Assembly: GCF_019797865.1 (NCBI RefSeq)
Contig: NZ_CP081869.1
Coordinates: forward strand, 3,497,501-3,561,500
From: Chenggangzhangella methanolivorans
GTDB lineage: Bacteria; Pseudomonadota; Alphaproteobacteria; Rhizobiales; Methylopilaceae
Direction of reading: 5' to 3'
DNA length: 64,000 bases
Shown: piece by piece, positions 18,761 to 26,404 of the stretch
How the letters are laid out: each line of letters starts with the position of its first letter
How positions within the stretch are numbered: position 1 is the stretch's first letter
The notes under the pieces: model-generated
Database searches by the model: none
Seen by the model: only the letters and a program-made list of their open reading frames with translations
Told to the model about the DNA's origin: nothing
Made by a program: the position numbers and the translations under genes

Positions 18761-19522
18761 TCAGCCCCGCTCTGCGACGCCGTCCACGGCTTCCACGATG
18801 CGCGCGCGTCTTCGGGGCGGGAGAGACGATGGTCGCCGTCCTTGATGAGCGTGGTGGTCACGTCGTCCTCGGCGAGCCGCTCGACGAGCTTCAGCGCATG
18901 CTCCCACGGCACGTCCGGGTCCGCCATCCCCTGCACAATGTGGACGGGGCAGCCGGTGCGCACCGGCCCGCCGAGCAGAAGATGGTTGCGCCCCTCCTCG
19001 ATCAGGCGGCGGGTGATCGGGGTCGGGTCGGGCGAGTATTCGCTCGGCCGCTCGTAGACGCCGTCCTCGAGGATCGGCGGGGCGCTGGGCGTCCGGGAAC
19101 CGCTCCCACATCAGCGTCTCGGTGAAGTCGGCCGCCGGCGCGATCAGCACGAGGCCGGAAGGCGGCCTCGGCATCTTGCGCGCGGCCAGCAGCGCGATCC
19201 AGCCGCCCATCGACGAGCCGACCAGCACCGGGGCCTCGCCGGCGTGTCGGGCGATCGCCGCAAGGGCGTCCTCGAGCCAGTCGCCGATGGTCCCGTCGCG
19301 AAAGGCGCCGCCGGAGGCGCCGTGGCCCGAATAGTCGAAGCGCAGGAACGCCCGACCCGTCTTCGCCGCCCAGACGTCGAGCGCGCTCGCCTTGGTCGCG
19401 GTCATTTCCGACAGGAACCCGCCGAGCCAGACCACGCAGGGGCCCTGGCCCTCGCGCCTGAGAACCGCGATCTCGCGGGGCGGCGAGCCGTGGGAGAAGC
19501 GGTCGGAGATCGGGTCGGTCAA
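18761..19522 (-). CDS. Alpha/beta hydrolase (serine hydrolase, ABHD10-like), two frameshifts
   Basis: TTG is taken as the start, giving MTDPISDRFSHG, because no ATG or GTG fits. The fold is shown by VVWLGGFLSEMTATKA (oxyanion region), LRFDYSGHGASGG, the nucleophile elbow VGSSMGGW and a late acid/His part, MADPDVPWEHA followed by KDGDHRLSRPED. Frame changes occur near 19090 and 18795. The restored length is about 255. The GFxSxMxGxKA pattern places it near the ABHD10 thioesterase/esterase group. The substrate is unknown. The first base of the AEC carrier's stop codon is about 20 bp away, so the two could be co-transcribed. Confidence 0.83.
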   Translation of the reverse strand: MTDPISDRFSHGSPPREIAVLRREGQGPCVVWLGGFLSEMTATKASALDVWAAKTGRAFLRFDYSGHGASGGAFRDGTIGDWLEDALAAIARHAGEAPVLVGSSMGGWIALLAARKMPRPPSGLVLIAPAADFTETLMWERFPDAQRPADPRGRRLRAAERILARPDPDHPPPDRGGAQPSSARRAGAHRLPRPHCAGDGGPGRAVGACAEARRAARRGRRDHHAHQGRRPSSLPPRRRARIVEAVDGVAERG

Positions 19523-19542
19523 ACTTCGAGGCTCCTTGCCGT

Positions 19543-20478
19543 TCAGATCGCGCCGATGACCCAGAGCCAGCCGGACACCGAGATCACCGAGAAGCCTGTC
19601 GAGACCGCGACCGCCGCGGACGCGGTCGGCTGGCCGACCTTGTAGCGAGCGGCGATCAGATAGGCGTTCACGCCGCAGGGCATGGCGGCGAACAGCACCG
19701 CGACGCCCGCCCAGACCGGCGGCACGTCGAGCACGTGGAAGGCGAGCAGCCACACGAGAAACGGGTGCACGACGAGCTTCAGGGCCGAGATGGCGGCCAC
19801 CGCCTTCATGTCGCTCACGAAGCCGAACTTGGCGAGCGCGAGGCCCATGGCGACGAGCGCGCAGGGGCTCGCCGTCGCGGCGAGCTGGTCGATCAGCGCC
19901 CTGGCGGCGCCCGTCGCCTGCACCTGGAAGTGCTGCGCCGCGACGCCCGCGACGAGCGCGATGACGATCGGGTGGGTCACGATCGTCTTGATGAGCCCTT
20001 TGGCCATGACGAGCGGCGGGCGGCCGCCTTCGGCCGCCTCGATCAGAACCGTCACCGCCGTCATCATGATCGGCAGGTGGATGGCGAGCAGAAGGAACAG
20101 CGGCACCGCGCCGTCGTCGCCGTAGACCTTCAGGATCAGCGGCACGCCGACCAGCACAGTGTTGGCCTGGCCCGCCGAGAAGCCGTGGACCGCGGCCTCC
20201 GCCTTGTCGCGCTTGAACACCCGGCGCGCCAGAATCATGGCGACGGTCCAGACCACGATCACGCCGCCGAAATACGCGATCCAGTAGCCCCAGGGGTTTT
20301 CGGCCGGCGAGGTGCTGGTCGAGAGCGTCCTGAAGATCAGCGAGGGGATGGCGAGAAGGAAGACATAGTCCGACAGGCCGTCGCCCGCCCGGTCGCCGAG
20401 CAGCTTCAGCCGGCCGGTCCCGTAGCCGATCGCGATCAGGCCAAAGGTGGGGAGGACGATGGAGATAAGATCGTTCAT
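19543..20478 (-). CDS. AEC (auxin efflux carrier) family transporter
   Basis: The intact 311-residue protein consists of about ten TM segments in two inverted halves: PTFGLIAIGYGTGRL, then VFLLAIPSLIFRTL, GFSAGQANTVLVGVPL, SPCALVAMGLALAKFG and AMPCGVNAYLIAARY near the end. Such carriers move organic anions such as malate or malonate; the substrate cannot be read from sequence. It is the first gene of a possible minus-strand run with the hydrolase and peptidase genes, and it diverges from the hybrid kinase. Confidence 0.9.
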   Translation of the reverse strand: MNDLISIVLPTFGLIAIGYGTGRLKLLGDRAGDGLSDYVFLLAIPSLIFRTLSTSTSPAENPWGYWIAYFGGVIVVWTVAMILARRVFKRDKAEAAVHGFSAGQANTVLVGVPLILKVYGDDGAVPLFLLLAIHLPIMMTAVTVLIEAAEGGRPPLVMAKGLIKTIVTHPIVIALVAGVAAQHFQVQATGAARALIDQLAATASPCALVAMGLALAKFGFVSDMKAVAAISALKLVVHPFLVWLLAFHVLDVPPVWAGVAVLFAAMPCGVNAYLIAARYKVGQPTASAAVAVSTGFSVISVSGWLWVIGAI

Positions 20479-20652
20479 GGGATGGACCGAGGCGTAACGT
20501 CTCGAAATCGAGCGGTCAACGCATGCGGGGCGCTGACGGAAAGGTTGTGGATTGCTGTCGTACAACCGTGTTTTACGCGATCGGTTTAGCCCATCCTTAA
20601 AGTCCTGGAAGTCATCGTCGCGGCACTCTCACTCACGCCCTCGCGACGGAGC

Positions 20653-21762
20653 ATGCGCCAGATGAGCGCCAAGGCGATCCCCGTGGACGACATGCCCGCC
20701 CCGCAATCGGCGGATCGGCGCATCGCGGTCGCGGCGCACGAGATCCGCACGCCGCTCGGCGGGATCCTGGCGCTCGCCGACCTGCTGCTCGCCGAAGACC
20801 TGTCGGAGGGCGCGCGCGGCCACGCCAACGCGCTGAAGGCGGCGGCCGAGCATCTGTTCGGCCTGTCCACCAGCCTGCTCGGCGGCGCGGTCCCGACCGC
20901 GCCGAAGGCGCTCGACGTCGACCTGTTTCTCGCTCGCGTCTCGCCGCCGCTCGCCGCGCGCGCGGCCGTAAAGGGGCTCGCCTTCCGCGCCGTCCGCGCG
21001 CCGGGCGCGCCGGACCGCGTGCTCGCCGACGAGGCGGCGCTGCGCCAGATCGTCGACAATCTCGCCGACAATGCGCTCCGCGCGACCGAGTCCGGTTCGG
21101 TCGAGCTCGCGATCGAGCGGGTCTCGGGCGACGCCGAGACCGTGACGCTGCGGATCGCGCTCCGCGACACCGGCCCCGGCGTCGGGCCGCGGCCGGAGCT
21201 GCTATTCGCGCCCTTCGCGCAAGGGGACGGCGCGCAGGGCGCGGCGGGCCTCGGGCTCGCGGTGGTCGCCGATCTCGCGCGCGGCATGGGCGGCGAGGCG
21301 CAGGCCTTCGATCGTCCCTCGGGCGGGGCGGAGGTCGCGGTGACGCTGCGCCTCGGCGCGCTCGACGTGCGCGCCGCCAACGGCCCGATCCGCGTGCTGG
21401 TGGCCGAGGACAACGCCATCAACCAGCGCGTGGTGGGCACGCTGCTCGAGCATTTCGGCCATGGCTTCGACGTGGTCGAGAACGGCGCGGCCGCGGTCGC
21501 GGCGGTCGGGGGCGGGGACTACGATCTCGTTCTGATGGACGCCGTGATGCCGACCCTCGACGGCCTCGCGGCGACGCGCGCGATCCGCGCGATGGAAGGT
21601 CCGGTCGGAGCGATCCGGATCGTCGGGCTGACGGCCCGCGCCTTCGACGAGGACATCGCGGCCTTTCTGGAAGCCGGCGCCGACGCCGTCGTCACCAAGC
21701 CGATCTCGGTCGCCGAGCTCTGGCGGGCGATCGACGTCGGCGAGCGCCAGGCGACGGGCTGA
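20653..21762 (+). CDS. Soluble hybrid histidine kinase with C-terminal receiver domain
   Basis: The 369-residue protein has no membrane segment or sensor domain. After about 25 residues comes the H-box VAAHEIRTPLGG, then N-box NLADNALRAT, D-box DTGPGVG and a G2-like GAAGLGLAVV. From about residue 255 a receiver domain begins: LVAEDNAINQRVV, with the phosphoacceptor Asp in LVLMDAVMPTLDG and Lys in VVTKPIS. An orphan with no partner regulator adjacent, it either phosphorylates its own receiver or takes part in a phosphorelay. An input signal must come from a partner protein. The gene stands alone on the plus strand. Confidence 0.9.
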   Translation: MRQMSAKAIPVDDMPAPQSADRRIAVAAHEIRTPLGGILALADLLLAEDLSEGARGHANALKAAAEHLFGLSTSLLGGAVPTAPKALDVDLFLARVSPPLAARAAVKGLAFRAVRAPGAPDRVLADEAALRQIVDNLADNALRATESGSVELAIERVSGDAETVTLRIALRDTGPGVGPRPELLFAPFAQGDGAQGAAGLGLAVVADLARGMGGEAQAFDRPSGGAEVAVTLRLGALDVRAANGPIRVLVAEDNAINQRVVGTLLEHFGHGFDVVENGAAAVAAVGGGDYDLVLMDAVMPTLDGLAATRAIRAMEGPVGAIRIVGLTARAFDEDIAAFLEAGADAVVTKPISVAELWRAIDVGERQATG

Positions 21763-22153
21763 GGCGGCGTTCCCATCGAGAACGGGTCCGCTGTGGCGCC
21801 GAGCTCGCTCCATCCTTTCTGAGATGGGCGCGCTGCGGCCCGAGCTGACGCGTGAGGAGCGGCGGATCATCGCGCCGCAGCTTCAATAAGCTGGAAAGTC
21901 ACATCGAAGCGCGTGCGAGGGCGGCCGCCCGCTGACGGCGGCCTCGCCCTTCGCGGCCGAGTCGACGTCCCGAGTGAAGAAAGATGACGCAAACATATCA
22001 AATTTAAATATAACGAATCAATATCACGCGAATGTGTCTTGAGATGCCATGTAATCGTAAGCAACGCGTATTGTTTTTCTCGGATCTCGTTGACAGACTC
22101 TATTGCAGGTGCAAGGTTTCCATTAACGCGGCGTCTTCGAAGGCGGGGATTTG
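21763..22153. other. Gene-free, markedly AT-rich stretch upstream of the Cys-rich protein operon
   Basis: No credible gene is present. The first third is GC-rich and holds a short in-frame stub (21824-21889) ending LTREERRIIAPQLQ, reminiscent of transposase N-termini. From about 21975 to 22110 the composition turns strongly AT-rich, with runs such as TCAAATTTAAATATAACG, unlike anything else in the window. A TTGACA hexamer at 22090-22095 could be a -35 element for the operon that starts at 22154, but no good -10 is evident. The change in composition suggests a transferred segment boundary or a regulatory region. Confidence 0.6.
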
Positions 22154-22618
22154 ATGCGTCGGTTCAGCACACTCACGTCATGCGTGCTTTTGGCTCTCGG
22201 GGCGGGCCTGGGGCCTTTCGGCGCGCGCGAGGCCGCGGCCGAGCCCACTTCGGGTCTGGAGGATCGCGTGGGGGCCCCGGAGTGCCGCAAGGTTCCGGCG
22301 TGCAACACCGAGCCGACCCCGGTCCAGAAACTGAAGATGGGCCAGCCTATGCTCGCCGATTTCTCGTGTCCTTCCGGAACGTACTTCTGGAACTGGTCGT
22401 CGGCGATCGTCGGGAAGCACGTGTTCGTCACGTTGAAAAGCACGAAGCTGGACAAGAAGAACCGCGAGATCGGCGCGACCTTCGAATACTTCGCGCAGTC
22501 GGGAAACGGGTCAGGCAAAGCGAAGGTTTACCTGGCCTGTTCCAAGAGGTCGTTCTCCAAAGGGGGCCTTCAGCACCGTCGGGTGGGCTACGGGTGGAAC
22601 CCGCATGAGAGGAGCTAG
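22154..22618 (+). CDS. Small exported four-cysteine protein (CPxGxYxW domain)
   Basis: A 154-residue protein with a signal peptide (about 1-29, cleavage after AAA). The mature chain has cysteines at 44, 50, 72 and 129. C72 starts the motif CPSGTYFWNW, and C129 lies in YLACSK. The same spacing is found in the next gene: C-x5-C-x21-CPxGxYxW-x~50-AC here against C-x7-C-x20-CPxGxYxW-x~46-AC there, so the two encode paralogous domains. The Lys/Arg-rich tail is basic. The ATG is preferred over an adjacent TTG, with GGCGGGG upstream. I do not recognise the family. With a thiol oxidoreductase gene two positions downstream, the cysteines are probably disulphide-bonded in the periplasm or outside. Confidence 0.8.
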   Translation: MRRFSTLTSCVLLALGAGLGPFGAREAAAEPTSGLEDRVGAPECRKVPACNTEPTPVQKLKMGQPMLADFSCPSGTYFWNWSSAIVGKHVFVTLKSTKLDKKNREIGATFEYFAQSGNGSGKAKVYLACSKRSFSKGGLQHRRVGYGWNPHERS

Positions 22619-22680
22619 CGGCTCGTTCGCTGCTCTGAAATGGCGTGTCGGCTCATTTGCGTGACTGGGGAGACAAAGTC

Positions 22681-23271
22681 GTGAGCAAGATCAGGATGAC
22701 CGGCCGGTCGTTTTTTCGGTGCTGCGGCCTCGCGGCGTTCGCTTTGATGGCGCTGATGCTCGACGCCAGGTCCGCAAAGGCCGACGTCTGCGATAACAGC
22801 AACATCCCGCAATGCTACGTGCAGACCGACACCGGCGAGCTCAAGGCCGATCGAAGCGAATATATGAACGTGTACTGCCCCGCCGGCATGTATGCCTGGG
22901 GCGGGTGGAGCGACAGCTGGTCAAGCAGCTGGCATATCATTACGCGCAACCCCATCGGCGATAACTTAAACAGTCTCGACTTTCTGCTTAGCAACACCTC
23001 GGTCCATTCGAACAGGTGGTCGATCTCGATCGCGTGCTCGCCGATCAATCCAAACGGCTCCTGCAACGGGGCGAGCAAGGAAGTCAGCGATCCGGGCTGC
23101 CCGGAATCGAACAGGCAGACGGAGTGCCAGCCGGCGGACAATTGCTGGGTGACCTGGAACGAGCAGTGCGTCAACGGCGACACGGTCACCAACTACTTCT
23201 GCTCGCAAGCCCTCTTCGTCACGACCTGCTTCAGCTGCGAGGCGTCGTCTGGCGCCGGCAAGCCTGAATGA
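22681..23271 (+). CDS. Exported twelve-cysteine protein, paralogous domain plus Cys-rich tail
   Basis: GTG is chosen because GGGGAG lies 8 nt before it. The 196-residue product has a signal peptide (cleavage after AKA, about residue 35). The first domain carries C37, C45, C66 and C119 and the motif CPAGMYAWGGW, matching the upstream protein in cysteine spacing. A second region (about 125-190) adds eight cysteines (128, 140, 149, 155, 163, 174, 183, 186) with NCWVTWNEQCVNG and TTCFSC. The even total suggests six disulphides. Its stop overlaps the ATG of the DsbA-like gene (ATGA), so production is coupled to an oxidoreductase. No known family is recognised. Confidence 0.8.
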   Translation: MSKIRMTGRSFFRCCGLAAFALMALMLDARSAKADVCDNSNIPQCYVQTDTGELKADRSEYMNVYCPAGMYAWGGWSDSWSSSWHIITRNPIGDNLNSLDFLLSNTSVHSNRWSISIACSPINPNGSCNGASKEVSDPGCPESNRQTECQPADNCWVTWNEQCVNGDTVTNYFCSQALFVTTCFSCEASSGAGKPE

Positions 23272-24083
23272 GGCGCAAGACTCCGCCGATCAAGACGCAG
23301 CTGATCAAGACGTCGCTGATCAAGATTTGGCCGATCCGGCTCGGCTTGGCGGCATGTCTGGGGCTGTTCTTCGCGACGGCCCAGGCGTATGCCGAAGACC
23401 GGCAGCCGGTCCTGACGGCGGACCAGGTCCGGCAGATCGTTCGCGACTATCTGATCAGCAATCCCGAAGTGCTGGCCGAAGCGGCGCAGAACTACAAGAA
23501 GCAGCAGCAGGAGAAGGCGGCGGCTCAGGCGAGAGCGAAGATCGCCGAGCAGCGCGCCGCGATCTTCGATCCGAAAGCCGCGTCCATCGGTCCGGAGACC
23601 GCGAAGGTCACGATCGTCGAATTCTTCGACTTCCGTTGCGGCTATTGCAAAAAGATGCTGCCGACGCTCCATAAGGTCGTGGCGGACAGTTCCGACGTTC
23701 GCGTCATATTCAGGGACCTGCCGATCCTGGGGCCGGGCTCGCGCGTCGCGGCCACGGCGTCGATCGCCGCGCGCAGGCAACGACCGGAGCGCTATCTCGA
23801 CCTGCATCGCGCGCTGTTCGAGACAAACGACCTGTCGGAAGCAAGCGTCGTCGCCGCCGCTACCCGCCTTGGCCTCGACGGCGAGCAGTTGCGCAAGGAC
23901 ATGGCGGATCCGGCGATCAAGGCCGAGCTGGACGCCAATGCGGAGCTTGCTCGAGGCCTGGGGGTCACCGGAACGCCGGCGCTTATTCTCGGCGACAGCT
24001 TGATCCAAAGCTCCCTTCAGGAGGGAGATCTGCTGCAGCGGATCGACGCGATCCGGAAATCCTGCTCAGCGGCTGCGTGCTGA
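23268..24083 (+). CDS. DsbA/ScsC-like periplasmic thiol:disulphide oxidoreductase
   Basis: The 271-residue protein starts with a long basic, repeat-like leader (QLIKTSLIKIW) and a signal peptide ending near AYA. A helical N-terminal segment (about 50-100, Gln/Ala/Lys-rich) precedes the thioredoxin fold TIVEFFDFRCGYCKKM with the redox pair C124-GY-C127. The cis-Pro loop is GVTGTPALILGD. This matches the Bdb/ScsC group of DsbA-family proteins of alphaproteobacteria, in which the N-terminal helices can oligomerise. It may introduce or isomerise disulphides in the two Cys-rich proteins of the same operon. An unusual SCSAAAC ends the chain, adding two further cysteines. Confidence 0.9.
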   Translation: MRRKTPPIKTQLIKTSLIKIWPIRLGLAACLGLFFATAQAYAEDRQPVLTADQVRQIVRDYLISNPEVLAEAAQNYKKQQQEKAAAQARAKIAEQRAAIFDPKAASIGPETAKVTIVEFFDFRCGYCKKMLPTLHKVVADSSDVRVIFRDLPILGPGSRVAATASIAARRQRPERYLDLHRALFETNDLSEASVVAAATRLGLDGEQLRKDMADPAIKAELDANAELARGLGVTGTPALILGDSLIQSSLQEGDLLQRIDAIRKSCSAAAC

Positions 24084-24180
24084 CCCAGCGCCGGATCCTT
24101 GTCCATCGGATCAGACGCCCCAAGGCGAGCCGGGGCGGGGCGTCGAGCCGTTCGCGCCGAACCTGCGGGCCAAGCCGAAC

Positions 24181-25009
24181 TCACCAGGCGTCGGTCTGCT
24201 GCGGGGCCGCGACCCCGCGTTCCTGACGTCCGTCGCGCTCATGGACGATGCGGCGCTTCAGATAGAGACCCGGATCGTCCGGCAAGGTCTCGAGCCAGCG
24301 CTGCGAGGCCGCCATGGTCTTGAGCGACATCGGCGCAAGGCGGTGGGCGAGCTGCTCGGGCGGCCGCGCGACGTTGCGATTGGCCTCGCCGGTGCGGCCA
24401 GCGCCCGCGCCGGAGCCGACCGAGCCGCTCGCCTTGCCGGGTTCGTCGGCGCGGTCCGACGGGCCGCCGCTTCCCTCGCGCAGCACGCGGCTCGGCCCGG
24501 CGTTCACGGCGCGCTCTCCGCTGTCGCGATCGCCCGCTCCCCGCGCCCGTCGAGTTCACGCCGCTGTCGAGGTCGGCCGAGGAGTTCGAGCGCTTGTTCT
24601 CGTCCGCGCTCGCGCCGGCCGCGCCGCTCGCCTTCGGGCCGTCGGCGCGCTCGACGCGCATCAGCGCCTCGATCAGCGCGAGGTTGAAGCGGGCGTCCTC
24701 GTCGTTCGGGTCGACCACGAGCGCGTAGTCGAAAGCGTCGGCCGCCTCCTTGAGGCGCCCGGCGCGGGCGAGCGAGAGGCCGACGTCGTAATGCTGGGCC
24801 GGAAAGTCCGCGGCGCGGAAAGCCTGCGCGGCCTCGTCGTAGCGCTTGTCGTGATAGAGCGCCGCCGCCGCGAAAGCCTCGCCGCCGACGAGCGCCGCGC
24901 CCGCCGAGGCGAAGCCCGCCGCGTAGAGCGCGCGGCCGGCGCGCTCGCGCAGGCCTGTCGCGGCCAGCGCGGCGAAGATGAGGGCGGCGATCAGCAGATG
25001 GCGCAGCAC
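24181..25009 (-). CDS. Membrane-anchored TPR protein (BatB/BatC-like C-terminus), one frameshift
   Basis: An N-terminal hydrophobic helix precedes two or three TPR motifs (about 50-115; KRYDEAAQAFRAADF, then RLKEAADAFDYALVVDPNDEDARFNLALI). A long Ser/Gly/Ala-rich linker follows, and the C-terminal box is QRWLETLPDDPGLYLKRRI. That last box recalls the end of BatB/BatC-type TPR proteins of Bat aerotolerance operons, but no MoxR ATPase, DUF58 or vWA genes are visible here, so it would be an orphan or the end of a locus lying elsewhere. The frame changes in the linker near 24535. Function unproven. Confidence 0.7.
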
Positions 25010-25077
25010 GGAAGTCCGGGGCGGAGAACGTCTTTGGTCCTGTTTAACCGACGCCCGCGGCCGAGTCGCTGAGCATT

Positions 25078-25126
25078 TCGCAAGGGTCCGCGAGACAAGG
25101 GTCCGCGAGGCGAGGGTCCGCGCATC
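25078..25126. repeat. Three tandem imperfect copies of a 15-16 bp unit
   Basis: The unit AGGGTCCGCGAG recurs three times head to tail with small changes in the gap between two divergent genes. It could bind a regulator or be a slippage product. The surrounding 217-bp gap (25010-25226) shows nothing else recognisable. Confidence 0.75.
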
Positions 25127-25226
25127 GTCGAAATGGAGCGTCGCCTAACCGCGCGCGCTGCGCCATGCTAGAAGCGCCCGGTGGGCCTGCCGGCTCCCCC
25201 TTTCGGATTCGCCGCAAGCACGACCT

Positions 25227-25406
25227 ATGTTCCGTATCGTTCGCAACCTGTTCGGCGTCGTCGCCGCCCTCGCCTTGATGGCCGCGCTCGGCTTCGCGGC
25301 GTTCCTGCTCGGCAACTCGAACCCGACGATCAACGTCGGCTGGTTCTACGGCGCGGCCGGCATCTCCTACACCATGATCATCCTCCTGGTGCTGCACAGG
25401 GATTAG
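25227..25406 (+). CDS. 59-residue membrane protein with two TM helices
   Basis: The product MFRIVRNLFGVV...ILLVLHRD has a first hydrophobic helix (about 8-28) and a second (about 37-55) separated by GNSNPTINVGWF. Codon third positions are almost all G or C, as in neighbouring true genes, which supports coding. No ribosome site is obvious. It lies 42 bp upstream of rsmE on the same strand and may be co-transcribed. The layout weakly resembles LapA-domain proteins, but key features are not clear enough to name it. Confidence 0.7.
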   Translation: MFRIVRNLFGVVAALALMAALGFAAFLLGNSNPTINVGWFYGAAGISYTMIILLVLHRD

Positions 25407-25448
25407 GCCCGGCGGCGTCAGGGCCGAGGATCCCGACGACGGCATTCC

Positions 25449-26198
25449 ATGACGGCATATGATTTCTCCTCGACGCGCCTGTTCGTCGACGCCCCGATGT
25501 CCGAGGGGGCGCAGATCGACTTCGACGACGGGCAGGCGAACTACCTGCGCAACGTTCTGCGCATGGGCGAGGGCGACGGCCTGCTGCTGTTCAACGGCCG
25601 GGACGGCGAGTGGAGCGCCCGGCTCGTCGAGGTCGCCAAGAAGCGCGCGCGCGCCGAGCTCGTCGGCCTCACGCGGCCGCAGACTCCGTCCGGCAGGCTG
25701 CGCTGGCTGTTCGCGCCGCTGAAGCACGCGCGGCTCGACTACATGGTGCAGAAGGCGGTGGAGATGGGCGTCTCGCGCATCTCGCCCGCGATCACGCGGC
25801 GCACGCAGGTCTCGCGCGTCAATCTCGACCGGATGCGGGCGAACGCCGTCGAGGCCGCCGAGCAATGCGGGGTGCTCGCCGTCCCCGAGATCAACGAGCC
25901 GGAGACGCTCGAGGCGATTCTCGCGCGCTGGCCGGAGGGCGAGCCGCTGGTGTTCTGCGACGAGGACGCCGCCGGCGCGGATCCGCTCGCGCCGCTTCGC
26001 GCCCTCGCGGGCAAGCCGCTCGCGCTGCTGATCGGCCCCGAGGGCGGCTTCGATCCGGCGGAGCGCAAGGCGCTGTCGGCGCTCCCCCAGACGGTGCGGA
26101 TCGGGCTCGGACCGCGCATCCTGCGGGCCGACACCGCGGCGGTGGCCGCGCTCGCCGTCCTCCAGGCCACAGTCGGCGACTGGTCTTCGGGCCGTTGA
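25449..26198 (+). CDS. rsmE: 16S rRNA (uracil-1498-N3)-methyltransferase RsmE
   Basis: The intact 249-residue SPOUT methyltransferase has an N-terminal PUA-like domain (RLFVDAPM, YLRNVLRMGEGD), the central KAVEMGVSRISPAITRRTQ and knot motifs LLIGPEGGFDPAERKAL and LGPRILRADTAAVAAL that bind S-adenosylmethionine. It methylates U1498 of 16S rRNA in the 30S subunit. It is complete, with no frame problems. Confidence 0.95.
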   Translation: MTAYDFSSTRLFVDAPMSEGAQIDFDDGQANYLRNVLRMGEGDGLLLFNGRDGEWSARLVEVAKKRARAELVGLTRPQTPSGRLRWLFAPLKHARLDYMVQKAVEMGVSRISPAITRRTQVSRVNLDRMRANAVEAAEQCGVLAVPEINEPETLEAILARWPEGEPLVFCDEDAAGADPLAPLRALAGKPLALLIGPEGGFDPAERKALSALPQTVRIGLGPRILRADTAAVAALAVLQATVGDWSSGR

Positions 26199-26404
26199 CC
26201 TTTGGTTAACCATGCGGCCCCGAGAGTGTCAGGGCTCGAGGGCGTTCGGGGCCCGCGACAGACCCGTTGCCGAAATGCCGCACTGCGGCAGGAACGCCGC
26301 CGCGTCATCAACTTGCCATCCCGGGGCCGCGCGGAGCGGCGTATAGCCTTTAGACAGGCGTTCGCGGATGCGGGCGCTCAACTCGAGTAGCGCGAACACG
26401 TCCC

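Noticed and set aside
21824-21889. A 21-residue frame ending LTREERRIIAPQLQ as an insertion sequence gene
   Set aside because: Too short to assign; no terminal inverted repeats or further transposase sequence found. Kept only as a hint in the AT-rich region finding.
26199-26404. A short open frame in the gap after rsmE
   Set aside because: Its third codon positions lack the strong G/C bias of true genes here and it has no ribosome site; I see only promoter-like sequence for the L,D-transpeptidase gene.
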